NCBI RefSeq assembly: GCF_030730905.1 | Contig: NZ_JAVAMP010000001.1 | Span: forward strand, 620,001-684,000 | Length of the DNA: 64,000 bases | DNA from: Chengkuizengella axinellae | Lineage (GTDB): Bacteria > Bacillota > Bacilli > Paenibacillales > KCTC-33759 | Direction of reading: 5' to 3' | Shown here: positions 9,449 through 19,365 of the stretch, piece after piece | How positions within the stretch are numbered: position 1 is the stretch's first letter | Layout of the letters: each line of letters begins with the position of its first letter | Made by a program: the position numbers and the translations under genes | Notes under the pieces: generated by a model | Told to the model about the DNA's origin: nothing | Seen by the model: only the letters and a program-made list of their open reading frames with translations | Database searches by the model: none

Positions 9449-10144
9449 ATGAAAAATTCAAAAGCGGGAGTTTCTCCAGCATCAAATGGAAACAACGTAG
9501 CTCCAATGTCAAAAGCGGGAGTTTCTCCAATATCAAATGGAAATAACGTAGCTCCAATGTCAAAAGCGGGAGTTTCTCCAATATCAAATGGAAATAACGT
9601 AGCTCCAATGTCAAAAGCGGGAGTTTCTCCAATATCAAATGGAAACAACGTAGCTCCGATGTCAAATGCAGGGCTTTCTCCAATATCAAATGGAAACAAT
9701 GTAGCTCCAATGTCAAAAGCGGGTGTATCACCAGCAAATATACGTGACTTATGCATGGAAAATATGCATAGATATGTCATGGTAGAAATGATGGACGGTA
9801 CGACTCAAGACGGATTTGTAGAAGGAATGGATCAGGAAAACTTATATTTAGCCTGTCCGAAATGTGAGAATGTGATGGGTGCTGAAAACGGAATGAATAA
9901 TATGATGCACTCTCCACACGACATCAACTATAACAACATGCACCACTCTCACCATATGAGACAGTTTGGATATGGAGGCTTTGGTGGATTTGGTCCAGGA
10001 TTTGGAGGGTTTGGTCCAGGATTTGGTGGATTCGGACCAGGTTTTGGTTTTGGACGTTTCCCATTTGGTAGAAGATTAGGCTTTTTTAGAAGACGTTTTC
10101 CTTTCAGAGGGATAAGAAGATTCGGCAGACTTCGTTATTATTAG
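9449..10144 (+). CDS. Repeat-containing spore-coat-like protein of unknown function
   Basis: This 231-residue protein has three parts. Residues 4 to about 88 are five near-perfect 17-residue repeats (SKAGVSPISNGNNVAPM) plus a partial sixth. A middle segment (VEMMDGTTQDGFVEGMD) resembles a small Sm-like beta module and ends in a CPKC pair. The C-terminal part is rich in Gly, Phe and Arg, with three copies of GFGGFGPG followed by many Arg-Phe pairs and a terminal RYY. Such Gly/Phe/Arg and His/Met-rich composition is common in Bacillales coat or exosporium proteins, but I do not recognise the family. The ATG at 9449 has AGGAGGT 11 bases upstream. A terminator follows at 10199. The function is unknown. 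Confidence 0.7.
   Translation: MKNSKAGVSPASNGNNVAPMSKAGVSPISNGNNVAPMSKAGVSPISNGNNVAPMSKAGVSPISNGNNVAPMSNAGLSPISNGNNVAPMSKAGVSPANIRDLCMENMHRYVMVEMMDGTTQDGFVEGMDQENLYLACPKCENVMGAENGMNNMMHSPHDINYNNMHHSHHMRQFGYGGFGGFGPGFGGFGPGFGGFGPGFGFGRFPFGRRLGFFRRRFPFRGIRRFGRLRYY
9458..9735 (+). repeat. 51-bp in-frame tandem repeat (5 full units plus a partial)
   Basis: The units start at 9458, 9509, 9560, 9611 and 9662, with a diverging partial at 9713. Units 2 and 3 are identical by eye, unit 4 differs at two bases and unit 5 at several. The period is a multiple of three, so all frames stay open, which produces spurious reverse-strand open frames over this stretch. Confidence 0.95.
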
Positions 10145-10198
10145 TGATTTCATTATCTAGGTAAGTAGTTCCTTTGATATATTTCATTACTTATTTTT

Positions 10199-10235
10199 AG
10201 AGATTAAGTCAATCTGATTTAGTCTCTTATTTTTA
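10199..10235 (+). terminator. Rho-independent terminator of the repeat-protein gene
   Basis: The stem AGAGATTAAG (10199-10208) pairs with TTTAGTCTCT (10218-10227), using G-U pairs. TATTTTTAT follows. Confidence 0.65.
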
Positions 10236-10319
10236 TACTCATATTGCTAGTACTTATTTAGGCAACGGTTTTTATTTACGAATCTTTTTAATCAATGTAA
10301 AGTAAGATGTAGATGTAAG

Positions 10320-10333
10320 TGTAACCGCTTTAT
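10320..10333 (+). promoter_or_regulatory. Possible CcpA cre-like site upstream of glpK
   Basis: TGTAACCGCTTTAT fits the catabolite-response consensus TGWNANCGNTNWCA except for the last two bases. It lies about 40 bases before glpK, whose orthologs are subject to catabolite control in Firmicutes. The match is incomplete, so this is only a candidate. Confidence 0.25.
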
Positions 10334-10353
10334 TGTTTTGAATATAGTGATAA

Positions 10354-11859
<1,506 letters not shown>

Positions 11860-11910
11860 AGTATTTAAACTTTGTTCATATATTAATTAGCTCTATTTAG
11901 GAGGAGACCT

Positions 11911-13581
11911 ATGTCCAATTCATTTTCAAGTTTAAATAGAACGAAAATTTTGGAGTCTATGTCTGACAAAATTCATGATCTTTTAGTTATAGGGGGAGGA
12001 ATTACTGGAGCAGGCATAGCACTTGATTCAGCAAGCAGAGGTTTAAAAACAGCTCTAGTAGAAATGCAGGATTTTGCAGCAGGCACCTCCAGTCGTTCTA
12101 CTAAACTTGTACATGGAGGACTAAGGTACTTAAAACAATTTGAATTCAAGATTGTAGCAGAAGTAGGGAAAGAGAGAGAGATTGTTTATAGAAACGGTCC
12201 TCATGTAACTATACCCGAAAAAATGCTGCTCCCGATACATAAGGGAGGAACCTTTGGGAAGTTTTCTACTTCGATTGGACTTAAGGTGTATGATTTTTTA
12301 GCAGGTGTGAGAAAAAGTGAAGGTAGAATCATGTTGAATGCTGAGGAGACAATTCGTAAAGAACCTCTTTTGAAAAGAGAAGGGTTAAAGGGAAGCGGAT
12401 ATTATGTTGAGTACCGTACAGATGATGCTAGATTAACGATAGAAGTGTTAAAAGAAGCGGTAAATCAAGGAGCTAAAGCAGTAAATTATGCAAAAGCAGA
12501 GCATTTTATTTATAAAAATAACAAAGCGATAGGTGTAAAAGTAAAGGACCAGATTACCCTGAAATCATACTCAATTTATGCTAAAAAAATTGTGAATGCA
12601 ACTGGACCTTGGGTTGATAAACTAAGTGAACAGGATGATGTACACCAGAGAAAAAAAATTCTACTAACAAAAGGTGTCCACATCGTAATAGATCAAAAAC
12701 ATTTTCCTCTAAAACAAGCCATTTATTTTGATAGCCCAGATAAAAGAATGATATTTGCTATTCCAAGAGGCGGAAAAACTTATGTAGGAACAACAGATAC
12801 ATTTTATGAGGAGAAGCAGTTAGTCAACCCTATAGTAACTAAATCAGATCGAAATTATTTAATAGATGCTATTCAATATATGTTTCCTAGTATACGAATC
12901 GAAAAAGCTCAAATTGAGTCTAGCTGGGCTGGACTTAGGGCGCTTATACATGAGGATGGCAAAAATCCTTCTGAGATTTCAAGAAAAGATGAAATATGGC
13001 ATGCAGAATCAGGTGTCATTACGATTGCAGGGGGCAAACTGACTGGTTATCGGAAAATGGCAGAGGATGTAGTTGATCTGGTTATAAAAGAGCTTGAGGG
13101 TGATGAGAATCCTACTTACCAAAGATTTTGTGTCACACAAACGCTTCCGATTTCAGGTGGGGATATTGAACAAGAAAAGTATCAAGAATTTATGAGAAAT
13201 AAAGTGGATGAGGGAGTTCGATTAGGATTAGTGCAAGATCAAGCAGAGCAATTAGTTGCACGTTACGGATCTAATATTCAGAACTTATATGAAATGATAC
13301 CTCATGATTATGATCAAAATCAGCATTTTGGTCTCCCACTTGATATTTACTTACAGGTTATTTACAGCGTGAAAGAAGAAATGGCGGTGAAGCCAATAGA
13401 CTTCTTCATTCGCAGAACAGGTGCCCTGTATTTTAATATTTATTGGGTTGAAAGATGGAAGCAACCTGTGATTGATTTAATGTCCCAATTTCTACTATGG
13501 ACATCAGAGCAAAAAGAAATATATCAACAGGAATTACAATCCATGATGGATGAGGCGGCTGGTCAGTCAAATGAAATCTGA
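11911..13581 (+). CDS. glpD: Aerobic glycerol-3-phosphate dehydrogenase
   Basis: This 556-residue FAD-dependent, membrane-associated enzyme oxidises glycerol 3-phosphate to dihydroxyacetone phosphate and passes electrons to quinone. The N-terminal dinucleotide fold VIGGGITGAGIALD (about residues 25-38) binds FAD. HGGLRYL, FAIPRGGKTYVGTTD and AGGKLTGYRKMAED are family signatures. The ribosome site AGGAGG precedes the ATG at 11911. It follows glpK on the same strand and completes the route from glycerol to glycolysis. Length is normal. Confidence 0.96.
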   Translation: MSNSFSSLNRTKILESMSDKIHDLLVIGGGITGAGIALDSASRGLKTALVEMQDFAAGTSSRSTKLVHGGLRYLKQFEFKIVAEVGKEREIVYRNGPHVTIPEKMLLPIHKGGTFGKFSTSIGLKVYDFLAGVRKSEGRIMLNAEETIRKEPLLKREGLKGSGYYVEYRTDDARLTIEVLKEAVNQGAKAVNYAKAEHFIYKNNKAIGVKVKDQITLKSYSIYAKKIVNATGPWVDKLSEQDDVHQRKKILLTKGVHIVIDQKHFPLKQAIYFDSPDKRMIFAIPRGGKTYVGTTDTFYEEKQLVNPIVTKSDRNYLIDAIQYMFPSIRIEKAQIESSWAGLRALIHEDGKNPSEISRKDEIWHAESGVITIAGGKLTGYRKMAEDVVDLVIKELEGDENPTYQRFCVTQTLPISGGDIEQEKYQEFMRNKVDEGVRLGLVQDQAEQLVARYGSNIQNLYEMIPHDYDQNQHFGLPLDIYLQVIYSVKEEMAVKPIDFFIRRTGALYFNIYWVERWKQPVIDLMSQFLLWTSEQKEIYQQELQSMMDEAAGQSNEI

Positions 13582-13663
13582 AAAGTAAGTAGATCGATAG
13601 ATCATTTTTCCTGATTTTGATCTAATATTAAATTTGTAAACTTAACAAACATTCTTATGGTAT

Positions 13664-13731
13664 AAAAAAGCTACCTGATAAAAGTAAAATGTCCTTTATA
13701 AAGGGTACATTTTAAAAAGTCAGATAGCTTT
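13664..13731 (-). terminator. Long hairpin terminator downstream of the dienoyl-CoA reductase gene
   Basis: AAAGCTACCTGA (13667-13678) pairs with TCAGATAGCTTT (13720-13731) with one mismatch. An inner AAAATGT/ACATTTT pair extends the stem. On the minus strand it ends in a run of T (13669-13664), so it best fits the minus-strand gene. It may also block read-through from glpD. Confidence 0.7.
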
Positions 13732-13796
13732 GGAAATGTTTAGCATAATATGCATGATGCCAAATTCATAAGTATTATGTTAAGAAATTATGTTTT

Positions 13797-14561
13797 TTAG
13801 AAAGGGTGTTGATTCCACTGCTGTCCACCATCTAAAGTAATACATTCTCCATTCATATAAGAAGCTTTGTCAGAGAACATGAAGTAAGCTAATTCAGCGA
13901 TTTCTTCTGGTTTTCCAACTCTTCTTAAAGGAATGCTGTTTAATGTTCTTTTTGCTGCAGCATCAGATTGGAATAGTTTCTCAGCCCCACCTGTTCTTTC
14001 TATAGGACCTGGCGCGATAGCGTTTACACGTATGCCATAACTTCTACCCCATTCAACCGCTAAGGTTCTTGTCATTGCTAGCACACCTGCTTTTGCAGAA
14101 GCTGAATGAATCACTCCTGGACCTGCATCCCAAGCATACGTCGCAACAATATTAAGGATGCTTCCTTGCATATGTCTATCAATCCAATAACGACCTACTG
14201 CAGAGCTGCAATAGAATGTTCCATTTAATACAATATTAATGACTGCATTCCAACCGTTAACGGATAAATCTTCTGCCATGCAAATGAAATTTCCAGCGGC
14301 ATTATTTACTAGAAAATCAATTCTACCAAAAGTTTGATCCGTTTTTTGTACCATTTGCTCTACTTGATCTGGTTCTCTAACGTCCATTTGAATACATAAA
14401 ACCTGTCCATCATAGGTTTCGATCTCTTTTTTCGTTTGTTCTAACTTTTCTAAAGTTCGACCTGTGATAGCGACCTTAGCACCTTCCTGGGCAAATTTTT
14501 GAGCCATATATTTCCCCATTCCATTTGAACCACCTGTTACAATCACTACTTTATCTTTCAT
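13797..14561 (-). CDS. fadH: Short-chain dehydrogenase, 2,4-dienoyl-CoA reductase type
   Basis: This 254-residue Rossmann-fold SDR has the cofactor motif TGGSNGMG (about 9-16), NNAAGNF (about 87) and C-terminal GGQQW. The usual YxxxK catalytic pair is replaced by HSASAKAG, so the Tyr is missing. That is characteristic of 2,4-dienoyl-CoA reductases, which remove double bases of unsaturated fatty acyl-CoA with NADPH during beta-oxidation. Length and sequence agree with B. subtilis FadH (YkuF). A GAAAGGGG ribosome site lies before the ATG. It is transcribed on the minus strand with its own terminator and is separate from the malic enzyme gene by about 140 bases. Confidence 0.82.
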   Translation of the reverse strand: MKDKVVIVTGGSNGMGKYMAQKFAQEGAKVAITGRTLEKLEQTKKEIETYDGQVLCIQMDVREPDQVEQMVQKTDQTFGRIDFLVNNAAGNFICMAEDLSVNGWNAVINIVLNGTFYCSSAVGRYWIDRHMQGSILNIVATYAWDAGPGVIHSASAKAGVLAMTRTLAVEWGRSYGIRVNAIAPGPIERTGGAEKLFQSDAAAKRTLNSIPLRRVGKPEEIAELAYFMFSDKASYMNGECITLDGGQQWNQHPF

Positions 14562-14702
14562 AGTTTTTCCCCTTTCAATAATAAATAAATTGGATAAAAA
14601 AAATAATATGAAGAGAAATTTCAGAAGATCTTTGTTAGTGTGTTTGTATCTATCTCTATATTCTAGTAGAGTATGGTTTTTTTGTAAATTTAGTTAGTGC
14701 TA

Positions 14703-16127
14703 TCATTTACGAAATTGCTTAGGAATTTTGCGAGCTACTTTTGTATCAATGGCAGCTTTAATTACATTTTCTCTTACTTTTTCTACAACGTTCTGATTAA
14801 ATACACTTGGAATGATATAAAATCTATTTCTTTCTTCATCTGTGATTACAGATGCAATGGCTTCTGCTGCTGCAAGTTTCATCTCTTCATTAATTCCAGT
14901 GGCTCTACAATCTAATGCTCCACGAAAAATACCTGGAAAAGCTAATACGTTGTTGATTTGGTTTGGATAGTCAGATCTACCTGTCGCCATAACACCTACG
15001 ATGTCCTCAACTTCTTTAGGGTCGATTTCTGGAGTGGGGTTAGCCATTGCAAATACGATCGGGTCGTTGGCCATGTTTTGTACATCTTCTCTTTTTAATA
15101 TTCCACCAGCTGACAAACCAATGAAAACGTCTGCATCCTGAATGACATCACATAAGTTCCCTGTTACTTTATTAGGGTTTGTATTATCTGCGTACCAATT
15201 CCACATTTCATTATCGTAAGTCTGTGTGCTAACAATCGCACCTTCACGATCAACTCCGATGACTTCTTTAACACCAGCTGCCAATAAAATTTTGCTGCAT
15301 GCAATTCCTGCAGCACCAATTCCAGTAATAACTACTTTAATTTGATCGATTGGCTTATTCACTATGTTTAGTGCACTAATTAATGCTGCATATAAAACAA
15401 CTGCTGTACCATGTTGATCATCATGAAAAACAGGAATGTCCAATTCTTCATTTAATCGTGATTCGATTTCAAAACAACGCGGAGAGGAAATATCCTCTAA
15501 ATTAATTCCACCAAACGTAGGTGACATTGCTTTCACAATGCTAATGATTTCCTCTGTATCCTGTGTATCTAAACAAATTGGAAATGCATCAACTTCAGCT
15601 AATTGTTTGAACAACATCGCTTTACCTTCCATAACAGGCATTGCAGCTTGTGGTCCAATATTGCCTAAACCAAGTACAGCGCTTCCATCAGAAACAACAG
15701 CGACCGTATTTTTCTTTATGGTTAACGTGTGTGCTTTTTTCTCATCTTCATGAATTGCAGTACAGATACGGGCAACTTCAGGTGTATATACACGAGAAAG
15801 ATCCTCACGGTTTTTAATCGGTGTTTTAGGCTGCATTTCAATTTTTCCACCTAAATGAAGTAGGAAGGTGCGATCTGAAACGTGAATTAACTTAGCCCCT
15901 TTTAGCGTTTTCACTCTATCAACAATTTCATTAATTTGAGTTGTTTCTGTGACCGTGACTGTTAAGTCACGAACTGTGAGTTGTCTATCTGTTTGAATGA
16001 CATCAATGGCTATAACATCTCCACCAGATTCTGATATCGCTGAAGCAACTCTTCCAAATTTAATTTCTTCAGTATCCATTTCGATACGTAAAATAATACT
16101 TTTTCCACCTAGGTCTCTACTTGACAT
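14703..16127 (-). CDS. NAD-dependent malic enzyme with N-terminal ACT domain
   Basis: This 474-residue enzyme should convert malate to pyruvate and CO2 with reduction of NAD(P). Residues about 10-85 form an ACT-like regulatory domain (SIILRIEMDTEEIKFG). The malic enzyme N-domain carries SDGSAVLGLGNIG and the metal-binding FHDDQHGTA. The C-terminal NAD-binding domain has GIGAAGIACSKILLAAG. Fusion of ACT to malic enzyme is known in Firmicutes and implies control by a small ligand, possibly an amino acid. AGGAGG lies close before the ATG at 16127. It could supply pyruvate in gluconeogenic growth alongside the glycerol and fatty acid genes nearby. Confidence 0.9.
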   Translation of the reverse strand: MSSRDLGGKSIILRIEMDTEEIKFGRVASAISESGGDVIAIDVIQTDRQLTVRDLTVTVTETTQINEIVDRVKTLKGAKLIHVSDRTFLLHLGGKIEMQPKTPIKNREDLSRVYTPEVARICTAIHEDEKKAHTLTIKKNTVAVVSDGSAVLGLGNIGPQAAMPVMEGKAMLFKQLAEVDAFPICLDTQDTEEIISIVKAMSPTFGGINLEDISSPRCFEIESRLNEELDIPVFHDDQHGTAVVLYAALISALNIVNKPIDQIKVVITGIGAAGIACSKILLAAGVKEVIGVDREGAIVSTQTYDNEMWNWYADNTNPNKVTGNLCDVIQDADVFIGLSAGGILKREDVQNMANDPIVFAMANPTPEIDPKEVEDIVGVMATGRSDYPNQINNVLAFPGIFRGALDCRATGINEEMKLAAAEAIASVITDEERNRFYIIPSVFNQNVVEKVRENVIKAAIDTKVARKIPKQFRK

Positions 16128-16421
16128 GATTTCCTCCTACTTCCTATCCAGTAATTTAATTTTTGAAAAACGATCCTTTTAACAAAAGTAAAAATACGTA
16201 TTAATTATGAGCAATTATTAATAAATAATACGGATTATATATATTATATAACATATATAAAACCATAATATCTAGTTGTTTCATCCAAATTTCTTATAGA
16301 ACAAAAATATCAAGATGAACAAAATATTTAATGGGTTAAACTAAAATTCATAAATATTGGACTCTGGTTACTTTTTTCGATATGATTAATAATTAAGGAT
16401 ATGTGTAGGAGGTGATCAAAA

Positions 16422-16766
16422 ATGGATTGTATTTTTTGTAAAATCGTCGAAGGGGAGCTGCCATCAAATAAAGTTTTTGAAAGCGATCGAATAGTTGCTT
16501 TTCATAATATAAAACTTGAAGCCCCTGTACACATATTGTTTATACCTAAGAAACATGTTCCTTCGATGAACGATATTACAGCAGAAGATGCTGAAGCAAT
16601 TACAGAAATTCATTTAGCATTTAAAAAAGTTGCTAAAGATTTAGGCGTTGATGAAACAGGGTATCGTATCATCAACAATTGTGGTAATGACGGGGGTCAA
16701 TTAGTTCCTCACTTGCATTATCATCTCCTTGGAGGTGAAAAATTAGGGCCGTTAAATCGTACATAA
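16422..16766 (+). CDS. HIT family protein (HinT-like)
   Basis: This 114-residue histidine-triad protein has the catalytic HLHYHLLGG motif near the C terminus, the N-terminal CIFCKI and FHNIKLEAPVHILFIPK. HinT proteins hydrolyse adenosine phosphoramidates. The ribosome site TAGGAGGTGATC is strong. The gene directly precedes rpsU-yqeY, the usual order in Paenibacillaceae-like genomes. The 294-bp gap before it (16128-16421) is very AT-rich; apart from this gene's ribosome site I see nothing definite in it. Confidence 0.92.
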   Translation: MDCIFCKIVEGELPSNKVFESDRIVAFHNIKLEAPVHILFIPKKHVPSMNDITAEDAEAITEIHLAFKKVAKDLGVDETGYRIINNCGNDGGQLVPHLHYHLLGGEKLGPLNRT

Positions 16767-16790
16767 TTTGCTTTAACAAAAAGTGATAGG

Positions 16791-16820
16791 TTGACACTAT
16801 CTTCTAATATAACATATAAT
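16791..16820 (+). promoter_or_regulatory. Sigma-A promoter of rpsU
   Basis: A perfect TTGACA at 16791-16796 and a perfect TATAAT at 16815-16820 are separated by 18 bases. The promoter lies about 50 bases before the rpsU start. Confidence 0.85.
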
Positions 16821-16875
16821 TTTTATGATAAGCCGTTTTTAAGTTGGACGGTCTGTTTGGAGGGAGGGAAAACTG

Positions 16876-17049
16876 GTGTCTGAAACTAAAGTTCGCAAAA
16901 ATGAATCACTAGATGCAGCACTTCGTCGTTTTAAACGTTCTATGGCTAAAGATGGAGTGATTGCTGAAATAAAAAAACGTAAACATTATGAGAAACCTAG
17001 TGTTAAACGTAAAAAGAAATCTGAGGCTGCGCGTAAGAGAAAGTTCTAG
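16876..17049 (+). CDS. rpsU: 30S ribosomal protein S21
   Basis: This 57-codon gene starts with GTG and lies 7 bases after a GGAGGGAGGG ribosome site. The product is very basic. Its middle ([17 protein letters not shown]) and its Lys/Arg-rich C terminus match S21, a component of the small subunit platform that aids mRNA initiation. Length equals the B. subtilis protein. yqeY follows 13 bases later, the conserved rpsU-yqeY arrangement. Confidence 0.96.
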   Translation: MSETKVRKNESLDAALRRFKRSMAKDGVIAEIKKRKHYEKPSVKRKKKSEAARKRKF

Positions 17050-17062
17050 GGGGATTATTTAG

Positions 17063-17506
17063 ATGAGTTTAATTGAAAAATTAAATGCGGATATGAAGCA
17101 AGCGATGAGAGATAAAGAAAAATTAAAGTTAACTGTTATTAGAATGATTCGTTCGGCAATTAAGGATATCGAGATTAATGAACGAAGAACACCAGATGAT
17201 AACGATGCGCTTGCTGTCATAACTCGTGAATTAAAACAAAGAAAAGATTCCCTCCAAGAATTTAAAAACGCAGGCAGAGATGATCTTGTAGAAAAATTAG
17301 AAGCTGAAATAAATATCATTAATGAGTACCTTCCGCAACAGCTAAGTGAAGAAGAAATTATCGAAATTGTTCAACAGACCATCCAAGAAGTTGGGGCTTC
17401 TTCAAAAGCGGACATGGGAAAAGTGATGGGTGCGCTAATGCCTAAAGTCAAAGGTCGTGCAGATGGCAAGCTAGTAAACCAAGCTGTTCAAAAACTTCTA
17501 CAATAA
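17063..17506 (+). CDS. yqeY: GatB/YqeY domain protein
   Basis: This 147-residue helical protein has the signature stretches MRDKEKLKLTVIRMI near residue 15 and GKVMGALMPKVKGRADG near the end. It is homologous to the C-terminal tail domain of the GatB amidotransferase subunit. It is widespread in Firmicutes next to rpsU, and its precise role is unresolved. AGGGGGAT lies before the ATG. It is co-transcribed with rpsU and ends at a hairpin. Confidence 0.93.
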   Translation: MSLIEKLNADMKQAMRDKEKLKLTVIRMIRSAIKDIEINERRTPDDNDALAVITRELKQRKDSLQEFKNAGRDDLVEKLEAEINIINEYLPQQLSEEEIIEIVQQTIQEVGASSKADMGKVMGALMPKVKGRADGKLVNQAVQKLLQ

Positions 17507-17544
17507 ACATTCTAAATTGACTTTTATTTGAATAAAAGAAACTA

Positions 17545-17576
17545 AAGACACTTCCAGTTGGAGGTGTCTTCGTTTA
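17545..17576 (+). terminator. Terminator after yqeY
   Basis: AAGACACTTCCA (17545-17556) pairs with TGGAGGTGTCTT (17559-17570). A short T-rich tail follows. Confidence 0.65.
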
Positions 17577-17716
17577 TATTACAAGTACCTATTGACCACT
17601 TTCGAAAAAAACGACCACTTTAGTAAACTCCGTGATTAACAAGTCTCTAACGTAGACAAACTCCAGTTGTCAGCTCATTTAGATTTTGTTTAGATTAGTG
17701 TAAAGAAAGATTCAAC

Positions 17717-17762
17717 AACAAAAGACGTCTAGGGTACAGCTTGGGGATTTCTTTTGTTTTTT
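17717..17762 (+). terminator. Second hairpin with T tract upstream of nfeD
   Basis: AACAAAAG (17717-17724) pairs with CTTTTGTT (17751-17758), and a T run follows. The loop is long (26 bases). It lies just before the sigma-W promoter and probably insulates it from rpsU-yqeY transcription. The rest of the 17507-17828 gap holds two short GACCACTTT repeats and no gene. Confidence 0.45.
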
Positions 17763-17787
17763 GAAACCTAACGAACTCATTTACGTA
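17762..17787 (+). promoter_or_regulatory. Sigma-W-type ECF promoter of nfeD-floA
   Basis: TGAAAC at 17762-17767 and CGTA at 17784-17787 are separated by exactly 16 bases. This is the full B. subtilis sigma-W consensus. The orthologous yqeZ-floA-yqfB operon of B. subtilis is a known sigma-W target, so motif and gene context agree. Confidence 0.85.
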
Positions 17788-17828
17788 TTTACTACATATC
17801 GGTTATGATGAATATGGAAAGGAGGGTT

Positions 17829-19175
17829 ATGATGAAACGAAATTTATTTAGGGTTATTTATATAAGCGCTTTAATTTGTTTTTTGATTTCTTCTTTTATT
17901 TCATTACCTAGTAAAGCTGCAAATGATCCTACAAAAGATTTGGTTTATGTCATTCCTATTGAACAAAGCATTGAGACGGGACTACAAAAGTTTTTAGAGC
18001 GCGCATTTGAAGAAGCTTATGAAAACGGAGCTGATCATATTATCTTGAAAGTAAATACCTTTGGAGGTGTGATTACAAATGCAATAGATATCGGTGAAAT
18101 GATTAGAACAAGTCCTGTGCCAACAACAGCTTATATTCAAGGGAAAGCACTTTCTGCGGGCAGTTATATCTCACTGAATGCGAATAACATTATGATGCAG
18201 CCTGGGAGCTCTATCGGTGCTGCTGCCATTGTAGATATACAAGGAAATAGGGTTGAGGATTCTAAGACAATAGCTTCATGGTCAGGTCAAATGAAAAGTG
18301 CAGCAGAACTAAATAATCGCAATCCAAATTATGCTATGGGCATGGTAGACGATAAGCTGGTAGTTGAGGTTGCTGAGATTGATCGAACCTATGGCAAAGG
18401 AGATTTGATATCGTTTACTTCTAAAGAGGCTGTACTAGCAGGATATGCTGAAGGAGAAGCTAGTAATATTGAAGAAGTCCTAATCAACCTGAATATTGAG
18501 AGCTATGAAATTGTTGAAGTTAATCAGTCCCCTGCAGAAACATTAGCTCGTTTTGTTACAAATCCAATTGTAATGAGTTTATTATTGCTTATAGGACTTG
18601 TTGGGGTTGCATTTGAAGTGTTAATGCCTGGATTTGGATTTCCTGGCATACTTGGGGTTTGTGCATTTGCATTGTATTTCTTTGGTCATTATATAGCAGG
18701 TTTTGCAACGATAGAACATGTTCTGTTATTTGCATTAGGTGTGGTATTATTACTGATAGAAATATTTGTTCCAAGTTTTGGTATTTTTGGTGTTTTGGGT
18801 ATCATATCTTTAACAAGCAGCGTTATATTGGCAGCATCCAATGCAGGGAATGCCATGTTGTCCCTTCTTATTGCCTTTATTTCTGCTTGCATAGTCATCG
18901 CTATTTCGATTAAGTATTTAGGTCACAAAGGAATATGGAACCGGTTTATCCTTCGAGAATCACTTTCAAGTGAAAAAGGATTTAATTCTACAGAACTGAA
19001 AGACGATTTGCTTGGAGAAAAAGGAATAACACTAACACCCTTACGACCTTCAGGTATGGCTAGATTACAAGATGAGCGAGTAGATGTAGTGACAAGTGGG
19101 GAATTTATAGGCAGAAGTGTAGAAGTGATAGTTGTAAAAGTAGAAGGAACACGCATAGTGGTTAGAGAAGTATAA
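17829..19175 (+). CDS. yqeZ: NfeD family membrane serine protease-like protein
   Basis: This protein of about 448 residues has an N-terminal signal or membrane segment (LFRVIYISALICFLISSF) and a ClpP-like protease domain, with the nucleophile Ser in LSAGSYISL near residue 110. Four to five membrane helices lie between about 240 and 370. The C-terminal OB-fold NfeD domain has GEFIGRSVEVIVV. NfeD proteins partner with SPFH flotillins, and the next gene is floA. B. subtilis YqeZ has the same domain order and length. I chose the ATG at 17829 because AAGGAGG lies just upstream; earlier in-frame ATGs lack such a site. A sigma-W promoter lies about 40 bases before it. Confidence 0.92.
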   Translation: MMKRNLFRVIYISALICFLISSFISLPSKAANDPTKDLVYVIPIEQSIETGLQKFLERAFEEAYENGADHIILKVNTFGGVITNAIDIGEMIRTSPVPTTAYIQGKALSAGSYISLNANNIMMQPGSSIGAAAIVDIQGNRVEDSKTIASWSGQMKSAAELNNRNPNYAMGMVDDKLVVEVAEIDRTYGKGDLISFTSKEAVLAGYAEGEASNIEEVLINLNIESYEIVEVNQSPAETLARFVTNPIVMSLLLLIGLVGVAFEVLMPGFGFPGILGVCAFALYFFGHYIAGFATIEHVLLFALGVVLLLIEIFVPSFGIFGVLGIISLTSSVILAASNAGNAMLSLLIAFISACIVIAISIKYLGHKGIWNRFILRESLSSEKGFNSTELKDDLLGEKGITLTPLRPSGMARLQDERVDVVTSGEFIGRSVEVIVVKVEGTRIVVREV

Positions 19176-19212
19176 ATAAACTTATTGTAAATCCCTTCAC
19201 TATCTCATCCAT

Positions 19213-19365
19213 GAGCCAGTCATGATGCACCAGTACGTGGATCGAGTTGTTGATGCTCTAATTGCTTCAAAAAGAGCAAACATGGATTTCATATTTGATA
19301 AAGCTGCAGTTATTGATTTGGCAGGAAAAGATGTGTTGGAGGAAGTACAGAAAAGTTCAAAGTGA
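19213..19365 (+). pseudogene. Decayed partial copy of floA
   Basis: A 47-codon frame (19222-19365, ending KSSK) matches FloA around its residues 80-126. Both contain VDRVV-ALIA, KRAN or QRAN, an F-[DE]-[KR]-AA segment, IDLAG-DVL and EVQ or AVQ. Upstream, AGTCAT is shared but the spacing differs by 5 bases, so the frame is shifted. It lacks a start context, the membrane hairpin and the C-terminal repeats of FloA. It sits between nfeD and the intact floA, so it looks like a remnant of a tandem floA duplication. Confidence 0.8.

Noticed and set aside
9458-9735. CRISPR-like appearance of regularly spaced repeats
   Set aside because: The repeat units are directly adjacent with no unique spacers, and they are in frame within a coding sequence.
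9418-9780. Long reverse-strand open frames over the 51-bp repeats
   Set aside because: The repeat period is a multiple of three, so every frame stays open. There is no ribosome site, and the forward frame has a good start and a plausible protein.
16128-16421. AT-rich near-palindromic tract before the HIT gene as a regulatory site or origin
   Set aside because: The pattern (TATATATTATATAACATATATA) is simple AT richness without recognised boxes.
17594-17621. Two GACCACTTT direct repeats (17594-17602 and 17613-17621), possibly transposon end remnants
   Set aside because: They are too short, and there is no transposase fragment or inverted partner nearby. The resemblance to IS ends could not be checked.
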